NCBI GenBank assembly: GCA_019693395.1
Contig: JAAMXP010001285.1
Coordinates: 1-11,320, forward strand
Length of the DNA: 11,320 nt
Reading direction: 5' to 3'
DNA from: Ettlia oleoabundans
Taxonomy: Eukaryota; Chlorophyta; Chlorophyceae; Chlamydomonadales
In this document: one piece after another, positions 8,901-11,320 of the stretch
Layout of the letters: each line of letters starts with the position of its first letter
Numbering within the stretch: position 1 is the first letter of the stretch
Translations under genes and position numbers: made by a program
The notes under the pieces: generated by a model
What the model saw: the letters and a program-made list of their open reading frames with translations, nothing else
Databases searched by the model: none
Told to the model about the DNA's origin: nothing

Positions 8901-11185
8901 GCGAGGGGGATGGAGCAGGAGGGTGTGTGCGTGCGGCGGAGGATCCCGACACCCGCCTGGTGCTGGACCTCTTCCCTGAGCACATCCGTGCCGCCATTGT
9001 GGCAGCACTGGAAGCTGAGGAGGCGGCCGCTGACGAGGTGGAAGCGGCAGAGGGCCGAGATGCAGCGGCAGGGAATGCTGATGCTGCCAGTGCAGCCAGG
9101 GCAGGCAGTGCTGACAGTGGCGCCGGCATCGGTGTTGCCGTTGGCGGCGTCCCTGTTGGTGGGGTGCAGTTGGTGGAGGTGGTGGTGGACCACGGCCGGC
9201 CGGTGCGTGTGCGACTCAGCGACAAGAGGGAGGTGATGCTGGCTGAGCATCTGGCACTGGAGGTGAGCACTGTAGAGGGCTCAATGCTGACAGCTGGACA
9301 AGACATAAGTATGTTGTTTAGTGCTTGAAGTTGGAGATATGTGGGTGGGTCAGCAACTGATGCCTGACCCCCATTGATGGCTGTCTAATCCCCCGCTGCC
9401 TGCACTGCCCCGCACAAGTTACCCCAGGATTCGCTGCAGTACCTTGCTGCTGCCAAGGGGCGGCTGCACCTGGGTGACCACAATGACGACCTCTTCCACT
9501 CGGACAATCGTGCCGGTGAGGAGGCAAAGCAGGTCCTGATCATTGCCATGGCCACGTAGTTAGTAAGCGCGATAATGACTGACGAGAAGCAGGCACAGCC
9601 ACATGCTTTGAGGGAGCCCTAAAACGTCATTGCATAGCTTCGCCTGCGCCATGGTACATGCTGTCAATGTGAATTCAGCTAAGCAGGCATGCCCGCCCGC
9701 TTGGCCCGCAGGCATCCCGGGCACTCTTCACCGCATCAGTGCCATGCGGGACAGGCAGGGCGGCATCGTGGGCCTGACATACAGGGTGGGCAGGCATGTG
9801 CCAGGTGGGTGCGCAAAGGCAGCCTCAGCCTGCTCTTGTCTGCCATTTTAGAACTCAACACCCAGTTGATACTGATGGGCCTGCCGCTGTCCCACACACA
9901 CTTGCCTGGCACACTGACTCCTGCTCCAACCGGGCTCCCCTCCTCTATGCTGCCTTTCAGGCACGAGTCGCATGCTGCTGGACATCCTTCATGCGCTGGC
10001 CCGGGGCCACGATGCCAGCGGGCACGAGGTGCAGGACGCAATATCACCCTCGCTGCTCCTGCTGGTGAGGGCTGGCTGGTACCTGCAACATCCGTGTTCA
10101 GCAGCAGTACCAACAGCTGCACCAGCATCAGCTCTTCCGGTGCATTTGAAACAACAATGTGTCACCATCCACAGACCTCTCAAACCTCCACAGCACGTCA
10201 TCAAACATTGCTGGCTTTTGTTCCCATAACCTGCAGGGTGGGCCTGGGGTTGGCAAGACCACGCTGCTGCGGGATGTCGCCAACCTGCTGTCAGACACAT
10301 TCAAGTGAGGCGCCTGTGGGGTCTGTTTGGGTTTGCAGCCCCAGGAAAGGCAAGGGCTGTGCAGGTTGCCTTGGAGCGTCTGCTCACCTGATGGTGTTGG
10401 GTGACTGCCTGGTTGTTGCTCGTAAACTTCCCAGCATTCCCTTATCACCGATCCACACAACTGCCAGCTGTCCCCACCCTGCTGCTCCGCAGCCAGAAGG
10501 TGGTGGTTGTGGACACCTCAAACGAGATAGCAGGGGATGGGCGGGAGCCGCACGCGTGCATTGGTCGTGCACGTCGCATGATGGTTCCTGACAAGTCTCG
10601 GCAGCATGACGTCATGAAGGAGGCGGTGCAAAACCACTGCCCGGAGGTAGGGGGGTGGGGGTGGGTGGGGGACCCTGGCCATAGCAGCGCTGGGCAGCCT
10701 TGTGCACATGACCACCGCCAGTTTTGAGTCACCGAGACACAATCCTGTCACTGGAGTGTCGCGATGCCAGCCAATGCTGGCACCAACCTTGGCGCTCATC
10801 CTTCAACTGCAGGTGGTGGTTGTGGATGAGATCGGCAGCACCCGTGAGGTGGAGGCGTGCCGCAGCATCGTGCACCGCGGTGTAGTGCTGGTAAGTGAGC
10901 TTACACACCTGGATCCAGTGCTGGTAATCAAGAGTCGATAGCGCCTGCCCAGAAGCTTGCAGGATATGCACAGAGGCTCACCTATTGATGACAGGTTGAG
11001 GAATGGTGAAGTGGCCAGCGGCGATCCAAGCTTGTTTAATAGTGTACTGTGGCTTCCATACAGGTGGGAACGGCGCACGGTCTAAGCTTGCGGGCTCTCA
11101 TGCGCAATGGCGATTTGAATGGTTTGATAGGCGGCATCCACCAGGTGACACTGGGAGACGAAGAGGCACGCCGCAATAATAACGG
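5986..11185 (+). CDS. Fused EXD1/Egalitarian-type 3'-5' exonuclease and Ycf45/SpoIIIAA-like ATPase, 3' partial
   Basis: Thirteen exons join in phase: 5986-6637, 6726-7630, 7813-7893, 8040-8244, 8422-8647, 8839-9262, 9428-9515, 9712-9804, 9961-10064, 10237-10304, 10493-10646, 10813-10890 and 11064-11185, giving 1066 visible residues. Residues 1 to about 330 are helical and unrecognised, followed by a Gln/Ser/Pro linker. Residues about 408-650 are a DEDDy exonuclease: DCE (D439, E441), HDCRGD (D523), [11 protein letters not shown] and YAVAD (Y613, D617). After an Ala-rich stretch, residues about 730-1066 match Ycf45/Spo[29 protein letters not shown], Walker [10 protein letters not shown] (927-935), [14 protein letters not shown] (952-965), VVVVDEIG (1001-1008), GTAHG, and [15 protein letters not shown]. 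Ycf45 is cyanobacterial or plastid, and the plant relative SPD1 acts in plastid development, so a plastid nucleic-acid role is inferred. The start is unresolved. The last donor (GG|GTGAGC) implies further exons, perhaps an R3H domain as in many Ycf45 proteins. Intron 1 could instead use a donor near 6516 or 6527. Confidence 0.88.
7894..8039 (+). other. GC-AG intron in the exonuclease domain
   Basis: The donor is CAG|GCAAGG and the acceptor CTGCCGCAG, phase 0 on both sides. The spliced protein reads [11 protein letters not shown], the conserved DTQVA segment of EXD1/Egl exonucleases, so the junction is fixed by protein conservation. No GT donor in this stretch preserves the motif. Confidence 0.85.
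8648..8838 (+). other. Intron joining the exonuclease and ATPase halves
   Basis: The donor is CGAG|GTGCGT, the chlorophyte consensus, and the acceptor is TACTACAG. The exons leave with two bases and enter with one, forming an Arg codon. Reading through reaches TGA at 8661-8663 after five extra codons, so retention would give an exonuclease-only protein. I see no TGTAA between the stop and the next exon that would end a separate transcript. Confidence 0.75.
10647..10671 (+). other. G-run tract at a 5' splice site, potential G-quadruplex
   Basis: Directly after the exon end at 10646 the intron starts GTAG and continues with four G-runs separated by single T residues (six, five, three and five G). 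This fits the four-run, short-loop pattern of intramolecular G-quadruplexes on the sense strand, so it would also exist in the pre-mRNA. Confidence 0.5.
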
Positions 11186-11320
11186 GTGAGCACCAGTTTT
11201 GTAATAAGTTATGCACCCCGGCAAGATGTCTGGCAGCACTCGGCATGTGCCATTGCTCTAGTCGGATTGATTATCGTCTCCCTGCACCATCTCTGACATG
11301 GTGTTGGCTCTCCCCATCAC
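11186..11320 (+). other. Start of an unfinished intron at the window edge
   Basis: After donor GG|GTGAGC no downstream segment encodes the conserved tail expected after GDEEARR (a K-T-V-L-E-R-type stretch in Ycf45 relatives), so the next exon probably lies outside the window. If the donor is skipped, TGA at 11187-11189 ends the protein, and TGTAA at 11200-11204 could act as an intronic poly(A) signal. Confidence 0.5.

Noticed and set aside
8687..9328. A separate ATPase gene starting in the 8687 frame.
   Set aside because: The frame opens with GTG, not ATG. The stretch before 8839 has no protein-like features, and acceptor TACTACAG at 8838 joins the exonuclease exon in phase.
10605..10616. 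CATGACGTCATG, a second CRE-like palindrome.
   Set aside because: It lies inside an exon and encodes the conserved R-Q-H-D-V-M-K-E segment of the ATPase, so coding constraint explains it.

Overview
This is nuclear DNA from a eukaryote, most likely a green alga of the core Chlorophyta. Three intron-rich genes can be read. Most introns are about 80-200 nt with GTGAG or GTGCGT donors and CAG acceptors. Exons are GC-rich, with GCN and AGC runs and Ala/Gln/Ser/Gly-rich linkers, and candidate TGTAA poly(A) signals lie downstream of two genes. One gene encodes a plastid-lineage Ycf45/SpoIIIAA-type ATPase. I assign no species. All exon joins were made by hand from splice motifs, reading-phase agreement and protein conservation.

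Layout. Positions 1-1226 (+) hold the 3' part of a gene with a class I SAM-methyltransferase-like fold and a degenerate motif I. Positions 1227-2533 are the convergent intergenic space and hold 3' ends only. Positions 2534-5275 (-) hold an 11-exon gene for an unrecognised polytopic membrane protein of 398 residues. It has an organelle-targeting-like N-terminus and two homologous four-helix halves. Its model needs a 30-nt microexon and a GC-AG last intron, and the internal repeat supports both. Positions 5276-5985 are a divergent promoter region with a perfect 16-bp palindrome centred on TGACGTCA. Positions 5986-11185 (+, running off the right edge) hold at least 13 exons encoding an Egalitarian/EXD1-type DEDDy 3'-5' exonuclease joined in frame to a Ycf45/SpoIIIAA-like P-loop ATPase.

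The most interesting object is this fusion. The exonuclease keeps all its catalytic motifs (DxE, HDxR, YxxxD) and the ATPase keeps its Walker motifs. The intron between the two domains has a canonical donor, matching phase and no poly(A) signal. A transit-peptide-like reading frame lies just upstream, which would fit plastid targeting, but the true start is unresolved. The second most interesting object is the duplicated membrane protein, because splice choice at its last intron decides whether the final predicted helix is present. I see no RNA genes, mobile elements or CRISPR arrays.
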